A stretch of DNA of 16,572 nt from Deltaproteobacteria bacterium (GCA_003105225.1 PQAK01000062.1:1-16572), one strand, 5' to 3'. Positions 1 to 7,640 are shown, counted from the first letter of the stretch. Notes: generated by a model not told the origin, from the sequence alone. A program made the numbers and translations.

Positions 1-32
1 AAAACGATCGGCGGAAAATAGCCGCATCCCCG

Positions 33-797
33 CTACCAGATCGTCCAGCCCCCGTCCACGTAAACGGTCTGCCCCGTGATGAAGTCCGACGCGCGGGCGG
101 CCAAAAAGATCACCGTCCCCTCGAGCTCCTCCGGCTGGCCCCACCTCCCCATCGGGGTCCGCTCGTTGATGAACCGGAACCGTTCCGGGTCGTTCCGCAG
201 CGTCGCAACGAGAGGGGTTTCGAAGTAGGTGGGCCCGATGGCGTTGACCTGGATGTTCGAACGGGCCCATTCGATGGCCATCACCTTGGTCAGCTGGACG
301 ATCCCCCCCTTGCTGGATGCGTACGCCGCCTGGTTGTTCATCCCCACGGCGCCGAAGATGGAGGAGAGGTTGATGATCTTCCCTCCCCCCTGGCGGATCA
401 TCGCGGGCGCCACCGCCTGGGCGACGAGGAAGTACCCTTTCAGGTTGGTGTCGAGGACGCGGTCCCACTCCTCCTCGGACAGCTCCAGGGTGGTCTTGCG
501 GACGTTCACCCCGGCGTTGTTCACCAGGATGTCGATCCGGCCGAACCTCGCAAGGATCGCGTCCACTGCTTCGCGGATGCTCTGCCCGCGCAGGACGTCC
601 ATCGGAAATGTTTCGACCCGGGTCCCGCAGGTTGCGATCTCCGACGCGGCATTCCGGAGGTCGCCGGGATTGCGGGCGCACAGCGCCAGGTCCGCGCCCG
701 CCTTGGCCAGCCCCACGGACATGGCTTTTCCCAGTCCCTTGGAGGCGCCGGTCACCATGGCGACCTTGCCCGTCAGGTCGAAAAGATCCAGCGCCAT
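33..797 (-). CDS. SDR family NAD(P)-dependent oxidoreductase
   Basis: A 254-residue classical short-chain dehydrogenase/reductase, the usual length for the family. It has the Rossmann cofactor motif TGASKGLG at residues 16-23, NNAG at 93-96, the structural Asn118, catalytic Ser146, and the Tyr159-x3-Lys163 pair (YASSK). The protein ends VYVDGGWTIW, a tail typical of SDRs annotated as gluconate 5-dehydrogenase or glucose 1-dehydrogenase. Such enzymes interconvert alcohols and ketones with NAD(P)H in the cytoplasm; the substrate cannot be assigned here, and a 3-hydroxyacyl or sugar substrate are both possible. The ATG start at 797 is supported by a purine-rich AGGGGAGGG ribosome site just upstream on the minus strand. 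The gene is divergent from the binding-protein gene at 901, so a regulatory link between them is possible but unproven. Family confidence is high, substrate confidence low. Confidence 0.93.
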   Translation of the reverse strand: MALDLFDLTGKVAMVTGASKGLGKAMSVGLAKAGADLALCARNPGDLRNAASEIATCGTRVETFPMDVLRGQSIREAVDAILARFGRIDILVNNAGVNVRKTTLELSEEEWDRVLDTNLKGYFLVAQAVAPAMIRQGGGKIINLSSIFGAVGMNNQAAYASSKGGIVQLTKVMAIEWARSNIQVNAIGPTYFETPLVATLRNDPERFRFINERTPMGRWGQPEELEGTVIFLAARASDFITGQTVYVDGGWTIW

Positions 798-821
798 TGC
801 ATCCCTCCCCTTTAAAACGGT

Positions 822-850
822 ATGCTATTATTTCGTGCAAATTGCAGCAA
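822..850 (-). promoter_or_regulatory. Candidate promoter for the SDR gene
   Basis: On the minus strand TTGCTG (850-845) is followed after 17 bases by TAGCAT (827-822). These match the sigma-70 -35 and -10 consensus at 3-4 and 4 of 6 positions. The leader to the start at 797 would be very short, just long enough for the AGGGGAGGG ribosome site. The site lies in the one AT-rich patch of the 103-base divergent gap. This is a weak match and is offered only as a candidate. Confidence 0.25.
823..831 (+). promoter_or_regulatory. Candidate extended -10 promoter for the first transporter
   Basis: TGCTATTAT is an extended -10 element: TGn followed directly by TATTAT, 5 of 6 to TATAAT. It sits about 70 bases upstream of the binding-protein start at 901. 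No convincing -35 is seen 17 bases upstream, which fits the extended -10 class. The leader would be roughly 63 bases. The similar element TGCAATAAT lies upstream of the acyl-CoA ligase at 9822. Confidence 0.35.
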
Positions 851-900
851 GGGGCATTCTGCCTGTTTCCGGCCGGAATTCCACGAGGAGGGGAGATGAC

Positions 901-2193
901 ATGACAAGGAAAAGGATCAGCCGTCGTGAACTTCTCAAGCTTGCCGGCACCGGCACGGTCGTAGCCGCCGCCGGAGGACTGGGGCAGGGGCTGCTGCTCC
1001 CGCGGAATCTTTGGGCGGCGCCCCCGAAGATCAAGGGCCCGGTCAAGATCGGGTACCAGGCCGTCCTGTCCGGCACCCTTGCGGGGTACGGCGAGTTCCA
1101 CAAGATGGGCGCCGTCATGGCGGTGGAGGAGATCAACGCGAAGGGCGGCATCGCCGGGCAGAAGGTCGAGATGGAGTTCCGCGACTCGACCTTGAAGCCG
1201 GACGACGCGATCAAGAACGCCCGCTACTTCGTGGACAGCTGGGGCGCGGATTTCCTGGCGGGCATCGACTCCTCGGGGCAGGCGCTGGCGCTGGCTCCCG
1301 TGGTCCAGCAGCTCGACCGCGTCCTCATGGTGACGCACGCCGCCACGGAAAAGCTCACCGAGGAGATGGTCTTCAAGAAGGGGATCAAGCAGATCTTCCG
1401 GATCTGCACTCCCACCTACCAGGACGGCAACGCGGCCGCCTTCATCGCGAAGGACTTCCCGGCCGTCAAGTGGGCCACCGTCAGCCCGAAGTACGAATAC
1501 GGCTTCACCTGCTGGAAGATGTTCCAGGACACCCTCAAGAAGCTGAAGCCCGGCGTCCCCTTCGTCGCCGAGTCGTTCGCTCCCTTCGGCACCACGGATT
1601 TCCGGTCCCACATCAACACGATCCTGGACGCCAAGCCGGACGGCCTCTACTCGACCGAATGGGCGGGGGAGCTCATCTCCATGGTCAAGCAGGGCAGGGA
1701 GGCCGGGCTGTTCGAGAAGGTCAAGCATGTGATCTTCCCGGTGGGCGCGGCCATGGACGTCCTGGAAGGGTTGGGAAAGGACATGCCGGACAACATCTGG
1801 ATCGCGGGCAGGTACTTCTTCCTCTACCCCAACAGCAAGACCAACGGCGAATGGGTGGCGCGCTTCCGGAAGCGCTGGAACCATTATCCCGCCTACGTTT
1901 CCGAGACGGGGTATTCCTCCATCTACGCCTTCAAGGCGGCGGTCGAGAAGGCCGGCTCCAAGGATACGAAGGCGGTGATCCAGGTGCTCGAAGGGATGTC
2001 GATGAATTCCCCCGCCGGCAACCGGGTGTTCCGGAAAGAGGACCATCAGGCCATCTACGACGTGGCGTGGGGAAAAACCAAGGCCGATCCCAAGTACCCG
2101 TTCAAGATCATGGGCGAGATGAAGGTCATCCCGACCACGGTCTGCTACAACCGGCCTCCGTTCGAGGGGCCGGGGACCGCGCCTCCGTTCTGA
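901..2193 (+). CDS. LIV-type ABC transporter substrate-binding protein, Tat-exported
   Basis: A 430-residue periplasmic binding protein of the LivJ/LivK (Peripla_BP_6) kind. The reading frame is open far upstream, but ATG 901 is the true start because a strong GAGGAGGGGA ribosome site lies at 885-894 and the protein then begins with a signal peptide. That signal carries a twin-arginine motif, SRRELLK at residues 7-13, followed by a hydrophobic stretch rich in Ala and Gly and a likely cleavage near LWA-A at residues 39-40. The mature part begins with the family pattern of a beta strand (VKIGYQAVLSG), and VEEINAKGGIAGQKVE is a family hallmark. The gene is followed by permease and ATPase genes, so it supplies the ligand-capturing subunit. 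The ligand may be a branched-chain amino acid, an amide or an aromatic or aliphatic carboxylate, since this family is broad. Tat export suggests folding before export, which is uncommon but known for such proteins. Confidence 0.9.
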   Translation: MTRKRISRRELLKLAGTGTVVAAAGGLGQGLLLPRNLWAAPPKIKGPVKIGYQAVLSGTLAGYGEFHKMGAVMAVEEINAKGGIAGQKVEMEFRDSTLKPDDAIKNARYFVDSWGADFLAGIDSSGQALALAPVVQQLDRVLMVTHAATEKLTEEMVFKKGIKQIFRICTPTYQDGNAAAFIAKDFPAVKWATVSPKYEYGFTCWKMFQDTLKKLKPGVPFVAESFAPFGTTDFRSHINTILDAKPDGLYSTEWAGELISMVKQGREAGLFEKVKHVIFPVGAAMDVLEGLGKDMPDNIWIAGRYFFLYPNSKTNGEWVARFRKRWNHYPAYVSETGYSSIYAFKAAVEKAGSKDTKAVIQVLEGMSMNSPAGNRVFRKEDHQAIYDVAWGKTKADPKYPFKIMGEMKVIPTTVCYNRPPFEGPGTAPPF

Positions 2194-2208
2194 CGTTGAC
2201 GTAACGTG

Positions 2209-2252
2209 CGCGGCGCCGGGCTGGGGTTCACGGCGCCGCGTTTTTCTATTTT
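2209..2252 (+). terminator. Intrinsic-terminator-like hairpin between binding protein and permease
   Basis: CGCGGCGCCG at 2209-2218 pairs perfectly with CGGCGCCGCG at 2231-2240, giving a 10-bp all-GC stem with a 12-base loop. It is followed at once by TTTTTCTATTTT (2241-2252). This is the form of a Rho-independent terminator. It lies 15 bases after the binding-protein stop and about 45 bases before the permease start. It probably attenuates read-through so that the binding protein is made in excess over the membrane subunits, and it may also protect the upstream mRNA. Confidence 0.75.
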
Positions 2253-2297
2253 CCCGCGGGGGGGACGCCGCTTGCATTCCATTTCCGAGGCGCCGCC

Positions 2298-3164
2298 GTG
2301 CAGTCGATAGTCCACGTCTGCCTGGCCGGCCTTTCCTCGGGCATGTTCATCTGGCTGGTGGCCAGCGGCCTGACCCTCATCTTCGGGGTGCTCGGCGTGC
2401 TCAATTTCGCCCACGGCAGCTTCTACATGCTGGGGGCCTACTTCAGCTACACCGTTCTTCGGCACCTCTTCCCGAATTTCTGGCTGGGCCTTCTGCTGGG
2501 GCCCCTCTGCGTGTGCGCGGTCGGATTCGTGGTGGAGCGGTTCTTCCTGCGGTACGTCTACCGGCTGGCGCTGCCGTACCAGCTCCTGCTCACCTTCGCG
2601 TTCGTCCTGATCTTCGACAACCTGGTGAAGATCGTCTGGGGGGCGGGATCGCTGACGCCCCCCGACATCGGGTTCCTGGCCGGGTCCGTTCCCATCCTGG
2701 GGAGGAAGTTCCCGGTTTACAACCTGTTCATCATCGGCGTCGGCCCACTGGTGGCGGTCGCGCTCTGGCTCGCGCTCGAGAGGACCTGGGCGGGGCGGAT
2801 CGTCCGCGCGGCGTCCTCCGACCGGGAGATGGCGTCGGCCATCGGGGTGCGGGTCCCGGCGCTGTACACGGGGGTCTTCGTCTTCGGCATCTGGCTCGGG
2901 GCCCTGGGAGGGGGGCTCGCCGTTCCCTACGTGGGGCTCCTCACCCCCGGCATGGGCGAGACGATCATCATCGAGGCCTTCATCGTCGCGGTGATCGGGG
3001 GGCTCGGGAGCCTGAAGGGCGCGTTTCTCGCCGCGCTGGTGCTGGGGGTCCTGTCCTCCTTCGGGACCCGCTACTTCCCGGCCTTCGACATGTTCCTGAC
3101 CTTCATCCTGATGGCGGCGGTGCTCCTGGTCCGGCCGCAGGGACTTTTCGGCGATGCCCGATGA
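2298..3164 (+). CDS. livH: LIV-type ABC transporter permease, LivH family
   Basis: A 288-residue, strongly hydrophobic inner-membrane protein of the LivH branch of branched-chain amino acid permeases, at the usual length. The N-terminal helix leads into the family signature GLTLIFGVLGVLNFAHGSF (about residues 25-43). The cytoplasmic loop that contacts the ATPases reads DREMASAIGVRVP, and VAVIGGLGSLKGAF near residue 235 is the conserved C-terminal helix pair. The start is a GTG with GAGG at 2287-2290, seven bases upstream; alignment with the second LivH-like protein in this window supports it. It overlaps the next permease gene by 11 bases, so the two are translationally coupled. It forms the channel with the LivM partner; substrate specificity comes from the binding protein and is unknown. 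Confidence 0.92.
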   Translation: MQSIVHVCLAGLSSGMFIWLVASGLTLIFGVLGVLNFAHGSFYMLGAYFSYTVLRHLFPNFWLGLLLGPLCVCAVGFVVERFFLRYVYRLALPYQLLLTFAFVLIFDNLVKIVWGAGSLTPPDIGFLAGSVPILGRKFPVYNLFIIGVGPLVAVALWLALERTWAGRIVRAASSDREMASAIGVRVPALYTGVFVFGIWLGALGGGLAVPYVGLLTPGMGETIIIEAFIVAVIGGLGSLKGAFLAALVLGVLSSFGTRYFPAFDMFLTFILMAAVLLVRPQGLFGDAR

Positions 3165-4137
3165 TCGCGTGACCGGCAGGCTCCTGCGGGCGATCGCCGT
3201 CCTGGCGTTCGTCGCGGCGCTGGCTTCCGTACCGCTGTTCGCCGGCAAGTTCGTCATCTACCTCGCCATGCGCGTCATGATCCTGGGCATTTTCGCCCTG
3301 GGGTACAACCTGCTCCTGGGAGGGACCGGCCTCCTGTCTTTCGGGCACGGCGCGTTCTACGCGGCGGGGGCGTACGGCCTGGGGTTTTTCAGCCTCCACC
3401 TGTCGCCGAACCCGCTCCTGGGGGTCGCGGCGGGGATCGCCGCCGCCATGCTGCTCGCGCTGCTGATCGGGTTTTTCTCCGTCCGGAGCACGGAGATCTA
3501 CTTCGCCATGCTGACGCTGGCCTTCGGGATGATGGTCTTCTCCCTCATCTGGAACGCCCGGGACATCACCGGCGGGGACGACGGGCTGATCGGGATCATG
3601 AGGGAGTCGATCCCCCTCTTCGGGGGGGTGAAGATCTCCATCTCGCAGGACTCCCGGTACTACTTCCTGGTCCTGTTCTTTTTCCTCTTGAGCTTCTGGG
3701 CGGTTCACCGCATCCGGAATTCCCCGTTCGGACTGGTGCTGGCCGGGATCCGCGAAAACGCCAAGCGGACCGAGTTCGCGGGCCTCGCCGTCCGGAACTA
3801 CCGCCTGGCCGCCTTCGTGATCAGCGGGGCGTTCGCCGGGCTCGCCGGCTCCCTGGAGACGCTGCTCGAGAGCAACGCCAGGCCCTTCATGGCCCATTGG
3901 ACCCATTCGGCCGAGCCGGTCCTGGTCAGCCTCCTGGGGGGGATCCAGACGCTCACCGGCCCGGTGGTGGGGAGCATCCTCTTCGTGGCCATGCGGGAGA
4001 TCGTCCAGCGGTTCACCGAGAACTGGATGCTCTGGTTCGGGATCGTGCTCCTCGTCATCATCATGGGGTTCCGGGGCGGGGTCGTGGGGGTCGTCCGGCA
4101 GCTGGCGGACAGGGCCCGCGGCCCGCGGGGGGGATGA
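3154..4137 (+). CDS. livM: LIV-type ABC transporter permease, LivM family
   Basis: A 327-residue multi-span membrane protein of the LivM branch. Early helices contain ILGIFALGYNLLLGG and LLSFGHGAFYAAGAY. The middle carries ALTFG-like helices (MLTLAFGMMVFSLIW) followed by the ITGGDDGL loop. The ATPase-coupling loop reads IRENAKRTEFAGLAVRNYR, and the end has LLGGIQTLTGPVVGS. All are family hallmarks. ATG 3154 overlaps the end of the upstream permease, and the TGA stop (4135-4137) overlaps the ATG of the ATPase gene as ATGA, so translation is coupled in both directions. It pairs with the LivH-type subunit to form the membrane channel. A heterodimeric channel with two different ATPases is the normal architecture for this importer class. 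Confidence 0.92.
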   Translation: MPDDRVTGRLLRAIAVLAFVAALASVPLFAGKFVIYLAMRVMILGIFALGYNLLLGGTGLLSFGHGAFYAAGAYGLGFFSLHLSPNPLLGVAAGIAAAMLLALLIGFFSVRSTEIYFAMLTLAFGMMVFSLIWNARDITGGDDGLIGIMRESIPLFGGVKISISQDSRYYFLVLFFFLLSFWAVHRIRNSPFGLVLAGIRENAKRTEFAGLAVRNYRLAAFVISGAFAGLAGSLETLLESNARPFMAHWTHSAEPVLVSLLGGIQTLTGPVVGSILFVAMREIVQRFTENWMLWFGIVLLVIIMGFRGGVVGVVRQLADRARGPRGG

Positions 4138-4925
4138 GCATGGGGAACGTCCTCCTGGAGACCCGGAAGCTCTCCAACTGGTTCGGGAAGATCTGCACCG
4201 CCAGGGAGCTGGACCTTGCGTTCGAGGAGGGCGTCCTCACCTCCATCATCGGGCCCAACGGCGCCGGCAAGTCCACGCTGGTCAACCTGCTGACGGGGAA
4301 TCTCCCGGTGCAGGCGGGCAGCGTCCTGTTCCGGGGGAAGGACATCACGCGGTTTCCCATCCACAAGCGGGTGCGCATGGGGGTCTGCCGCTCCTTCCAG
4401 ATCCTGAACATCTTCCCGCAGCTCTCCGTGCTCCGGAACGTCATGATCCCCGTCCTGGCGCGCAGCGGCCGCTCCATGCGGCCGTTCGCGGGGATCTCGG
4501 GGGAGAAGGCGGTGCTCCGGGAATCGGAGGAGCTGCTGGAGAAGGTGGGCCTTTCCCGCGTGCGGGATTCGGTCGCGGGCGCCCTGTCCCACGGGGACCA
4601 GCGGCTGCTCGAAGTGGGGGTCGCCCTCGCGGCGGCGCCCGTCCTGCTGTTTCTCGACGAGCCCACGGCGGGCATGAATCCCGTCGAGCGGGTGCGGCTC
4701 CTGGAAAGCATCCGGGAGCTCTCCCGGGGGGGGCGGTCCACCTTCGTCCTCATCGAGCACGACATGGACATCGTCTTCTCCCTTTCCGACCGGGTGATCG
4801 TGCTGCACCGGGGCGAGGTGATCGGCGACGGGCCGCCGGACGAGATCCGGGAAAACGCCAGGGTGCGGGAAGTGTATCTCGGGGACGAAATGACCGACGT
4901 GTTCCGGATCACGGGGGAGGAGTAG
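4134..4925 (+). CDS. livG: LIV-type ABC transporter ATPase, LivG family
   Basis: A 263-residue ABC ATPase. Walker A GPNGAGKST is at residues 40-48, the Q-loop Gln at 89 (RSFQ), signature LSHGDQ at 151-156, Walker B LLFLDE at 171-176 and the switch His at 209 (IEHD). LSHGDQR rather than LSGGQ is a common form in LivG proteins, and the catalytic Glu and His are intact. The frame stays open upstream, but homology begins at the ATG at 4134, which overlaps the LivM stop; a second ATG at 4140 is also possible. It energises import together with the LivF-type ATPase encoded next, on the cytoplasmic face of the permease pair. Confidence 0.93.
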   Translation: MSMGNVLLETRKLSNWFGKICTARELDLAFEEGVLTSIIGPNGAGKSTLVNLLTGNLPVQAGSVLFRGKDITRFPIHKRVRMGVCRSFQILNIFPQLSVLRNVMIPVLARSGRSMRPFAGISGEKAVLRESEELLEKVGLSRVRDSVAGALSHGDQRLLEVGVALAAAPVLLFLDEPTAGMNPVERVRLLESIRELSRGGRSTFVLIEHDMDIVFSLSDRVIVLHRGEVIGDGPPDEIRENARVREVYLGDEMTDVFRITGEE

Positions 4926-4929
4926 GGCC

Positions 4930-5631
4930 GTGCTCCTATCCGTATCCGCCATCGACACCTATTACGGCTCCAGCCACATCCTCCAGGAGGTTTCCCTGGA
5001 AGTGTCGGAGGGGGAGATCGCCGCCCTGCTCGGGAGAAACGGCGTCGGCAAGACGACCACGCTGCGCTCGATCCTGGGGCTGTCGCCCCCCCGGCGGGGA
5101 TCGATCCGGTTCGCCGGCGAGGAGATCGCGGGGCTGCCGGCGTACGCGGTTTCCCGGAAAGGCGTGGCCTACGTCCCGGACGATTACCGCATCTTTCCCG
5201 ATCTCACCACGGACGAGAACCTGGAGATCGCGCGGCGGCTCTCCCCCCGCATGGGCATCTGGAACCGCGAACGCGTCCTGGAACTGTTCCCGAAGCTGTC
5301 GGAGCTTTCCCGCTCCAAGGGGATCAACCTTTCCGGCGGCGAAAAGAAGATGCTCGGGATCGGGCGGGCGCTCATGGCCAACCCCACCCTGATCCTGCTC
5401 GACGAGCCGTCCGAGGGGCTGGCGCCGCTGGTGGTGGCGAACCTCGTGGAAGTCCTCGGGCAGATCCACGAGCAGGGGGTGACGATCCTGCTCGCCGACC
5501 AGAACCTCAAGTTCTGCCGCAAGGTGTGCGGCCGGGGGTACGTCCTCGAGAAGGGGGCGGTCCGGTTCGGGGGCGGGATGGAGGAGATCTGGGGCAACGA
5601 GGAGATCATCCGGAAGTACCTCGTGGTGTGA
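4930..5631 (+). CDS. livF: LIV-type ABC transporter ATPase, LivF family
   Basis: A 233-residue ABC ATPase, normal length for LivF. Walker A GRNGVGKTT is at residues 35-43, signature LSGGE at 134-138 and Walker B LILLDE at 154-159. The segment where most ABC proteins have Q-loop Gln reads VPDDYRIF (82-89), and the switch region reads LADQN (188-192) rather than the usual His-containing EHD. LivF proteins generally carry VPEGR and VEQN at these places, so the loss of Gln and His is family-normal, while the Asp pair and LADQN are slight deviations. GTG start at 4930 with AGGAG at 4918-4922. It lies four bases after the LivG-type gene and is the last gene of this transporter. Its 3' end overlaps the convergent metallophosphatase by 26 bases. 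Confidence 0.92.
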   Translation: MLLSVSAIDTYYGSSHILQEVSLEVSEGEIAALLGRNGVGKTTTLRSILGLSPPRRGSIRFAGEEIAGLPAYAVSRKGVAYVPDDYRIFPDLTTDENLEIARRLSPRMGIWNRERVLELFPKLSELSRSKGINLSGGEKKMLGIGRALMANPTLILLDEPSEGLAPLVVANLVEVLGQIHEQGVTILLADQNLKFCRKVCGRGYVLEKGAVRFGGGMEEIWGNEEIIRKYLVV

Positions 5632-6415
5632 CGGGGGCATCCGCCGGGGGGAGGAGGGGGGCCGCGGCCCGGTAGGTGCGGAACCCGAATTTCCCCTCGC
5701 CCGTAAGATAAAAATACCGCCACTCCTCCCTCCAGGACGGCAGCACCGCCAGGACCTTCGTCGCCTGCGCCTGGGCGAACCGGAGAAGGTGCTCCGAGTG
5801 GAAGTGGCCCAGGACCACGAAGTCGATCCCCGCGGTGAAACGGCGCAGGGCGAACTCCCGGCAGTCCTTTTCGGGGAAAAAGCCGCGGAAGCGCCGGTTG
5901 GTCCGCCGCAGCGTCCTCTCCAGCCGGTCGGCGACCGGGAGGAACAGCGCCGAAGGCAGCAGGGAGACCGCGCGGAAGGCCAGGCGGTTCTTGGAGAGGG
6001 CCTTCCAGAAGCGGTAGGCGATGTCGGCGCGGTTGACCGTGTCCCCGTGGGAGAGGTAAATCCGCTTCCCGCCGACCGCCGCCTGCATCTCGGCTTCGGC
6101 CACGGCGTCGAACGTCTGTCCCTCGTGGAATTTTTTCAGATAGAAATCCCGGTTCCCCTCCACATAATATAGACAGAGCCCGTTGCGGCGCAGCTCTCGC
6201 AGGCGGGAGATGACCGGTTTCTGGAATCCGAACGTCATTCCCGGGCTCCCGAACCACAGGTCGAAGATATCGCCCAGCAGGAACAGGGCGACGCCCTCGG
6301 CGGCCGCTTTTTCCGCCAGGGAGACGAAAGTTCGCGTGTGGATGTCGTCCTCGTTCAGGTGGGCGTCGGAGACGAAGACCGCCTTGGCCGGGGAGATCGG
6401 GAACCCTTTGTCCAT
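5606..6415 (-). CDS. lpxH: Metallophosphoesterase, LpxH-like (UDP-2,3-diacylglucosamine diphosphatase)
   Basis: A 269-residue calcineurin-like phosphoesterase. Metal-binding motifs are all present in order: SDAHL (Asp17, His19), GDIFDLWFG (Asp49, Asp52), GNRDF (Asn88, Asp90), SHGD (His123) and GHFHS (His204, His206). The GDIFDLWFG, GNRDF and HGDT forms are characteristic of LpxH, the manganese enzyme that cleaves UDP-2,3-diacylglucosamine to lipid X plus UMP in lipid A synthesis at the inner face of the membrane. The E. coli enzyme is about 240 residues, so this one has a somewhat longer tail. The ATG at 6415 has no clear ribosome site; TTG at 6436, in frame and seven codons upstream, has GGAG six bases before it and could be the true start. 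The gene stands alone on the minus strand between two transporter units. Another phosphoesterase specificity cannot be excluded. Confidence 0.75.
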   Translation of the reverse strand: MDKGFPISPAKAVFVSDAHLNEDDIHTRTFVSLAEKAAAEGVALFLLGDIFDLWFGSPGMTFGFQKPVISRLRELRRNGLCLYYVEGNRDFYLKKFHEGQTFDAVAEAEMQAAVGGKRIYLSHGDTVNRADIAYRFWKALSKNRLAFRAVSLLPSALFLPVADRLERTLRRTNRRFRGFFPEKDCREFALRRFTAGIDFVVLGHFHSEHLLRFAQAQATKVLAVLPSWREEWRYFYLTGEGKFGFRTYRAAAPLLPPADAPVTPRGTSG

Positions 6416-6460
6416 AGGCGAAATACGATAGCACAAGAATCGCTCCAGGGAGACGGCAGG

Positions 6461-7639
6461 ATGTCCTTGCTTGGCGGCATACGCGTTCTGGACCTTTCCC
6501 TGCAGCTGCCCGGCCCCTTCTGCACCCTGATGATGGCCGACTACGGCGCGGACGTGGTCAAGGTGGATGAACCCGTCCCCCGCATGCGGAACCCGTTCGC
6601 GGGGGAGAAGCCGGGGCTCTCGCCCTCGGACCGGTACCTGAACCGCGGGAAGCGCAGCCTCACGCTGAACCTGAAATCCCCGGAGGGGAAGGAGATCTTC
6701 GGCGCGCTGGCCGATTCGGCCGATGTGGTGGTCGAGGGATTCCGGCCGGGAGTCACCGCCCGGCTCGGGGTGGACTATGCGGCCCTCTCCGCGCGCAACC
6801 CGCGCCTGGTGTACTGTTCCATCTCGGGGTTCGGGCAGACCGGCCCGATGCGGGACGTCGCCGGCCACGACATCAACTACATCTCCTACGCGGGGATCCT
6901 GGGCCTGTGCGGCGCCAAGGACGGCCCCCCCGCGCTTCCCGCCGTGCAGATCGGGGACCTGTTCGGCGGCGCCATGATGGCGCTCTCCGGGATCCTGATG
7001 GCGCTGCTCTCGCGGCAGACGACGGGCCTGGGACGCCTGGTCGACGTGTCCATGACCGACGGGTCGCTCGCCATGTTCTCCCTGCATGCCGCGTCGTACC
7101 TGGCGGGAGCGGAGGAGCCCCGGCGGGGGGAGATGATCCTTACCGGCAGGTATCCCTGCTACGACGTGTACCGGTGCTCCGACGGGGGATACGTGAGCCT
7201 GGGGGCGCTGGAGCCCTGGTTCTGGAAGGGGTTCGTGCAGGCGATCGGGAGGGAAGACCTGGCGGAGCTGCAATACGCGGAGGGGGAAGAGGGGGAGCGC
7301 GTGCGCGCCGACCTGCGGAAGCTCTTCGAATCGAAGAGCCGCGGGGAGTGGGTGCGCTTCTTCGACGGAAAGGACATCTGTTTTTCGCCCGTCCTGTCGC
7401 TGTCCGAGGCGGTCTCCCACCCGAACGTGAAGGAGCGCGGCATGGTCATCGAGGTGGGATCCCCGCTGGGCGGCCGGGAGAGGCAGCCCGGATTTCCGAT
7501 CAAGTTCCCGGGCGCCGCGGCGGCCCCGCGGCGCGCGCCGTTTTTGGGGGAACACGACGAGGAGATCCTGAAGGAACTCGGTTTCACGGCGCAACGCGTG
7601 GGAGAGCTTCGCAAAAAGGGCGTCATCCGGGGAGAGTGA
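6461..7639 (+). CDS. Family III CoA-transferase, alpha-methylacyl-CoA racemase-like
   Basis: A 392-residue CaiB/BaiF-family protein. The fold signatures are the N-terminal GIRVLDLS, DYGADVVKVDEP and SGFGQTG (122-128). In detail it looks more like alpha-methylacyl-CoA racemase than a CoA-transferase: GHDINY places His136, GD in VQIGD places Asp166, and GALEP places Glu251. Recalled positions in the Mycobacterium tuberculosis racemase MCR are His126, Asp156 and Glu241, a constant offset of ten. The Y-x-VYRCSDG and TPVL-like (SPVLSL) segments also match. Such enzymes epimerise the 2-methyl carbon of branched acyl-CoA esters. Asp166 also aligns with the acyl-CoA-forming Asp of true transferases, so a transferase role is not excluded. 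ATG 6461 has AGGGAGA at 6447-6453. It opens the long plus-strand cluster. Family is sure, racemase role likely. Confidence 0.85.
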   Translation: MSLLGGIRVLDLSLQLPGPFCTLMMADYGADVVKVDEPVPRMRNPFAGEKPGLSPSDRYLNRGKRSLTLNLKSPEGKEIFGALADSADVVVEGFRPGVTARLGVDYAALSARNPRLVYCSISGFGQTGPMRDVAGHDINYISYAGILGLCGAKDGPPALPAVQIGDLFGGAMMALSGILMALLSRQTTGLGRLVDVSMTDGSLAMFSLHAASYLAGAEEPRRGEMILTGRYPCYDVYRCSDGGYVSLGALEPWFWKGFVQAIGREDLAELQYAEGEEGERVRADLRKLFESKSRGEWVRFFDGKDICFSPVLSLSEAVSHPNVKERGMVIEVGSPLGGRERQPGFPIKFPGAAAAPRRAPFLGEHDEEILKELGFTAQRVGELRKKGVIRGE

Positions 7640-7640
7640 T

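Noticed and set aside
5..25. Possible terminator for the SDR gene (short CGGC/GCCG stem followed by TTTT on the minus strand)
   Set aside because: Stem of only four pairs and only four T, several bases away; too weak to call at the window edge.
229..900. Upstream extension of the first binding protein
   Set aside because: This stretch is antisense of the SDR gene; ribosome site and Tat signal place the start at 901.
2145..3257. Long minus-strand reading frame opposite the first permease
   Set aside because: Rich in Pro, Glu, Gln, Arg and His with no family resemblance; it is the antisense shadow of a GC-rich membrane-protein gene with strong homology on the plus strand.
6408..6429. Possible promoter for the racemase-like gene (TTTGTC and TACGAT)
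   Set aside because: Spacing between the two boxes is only ten bases and the matches are poor.
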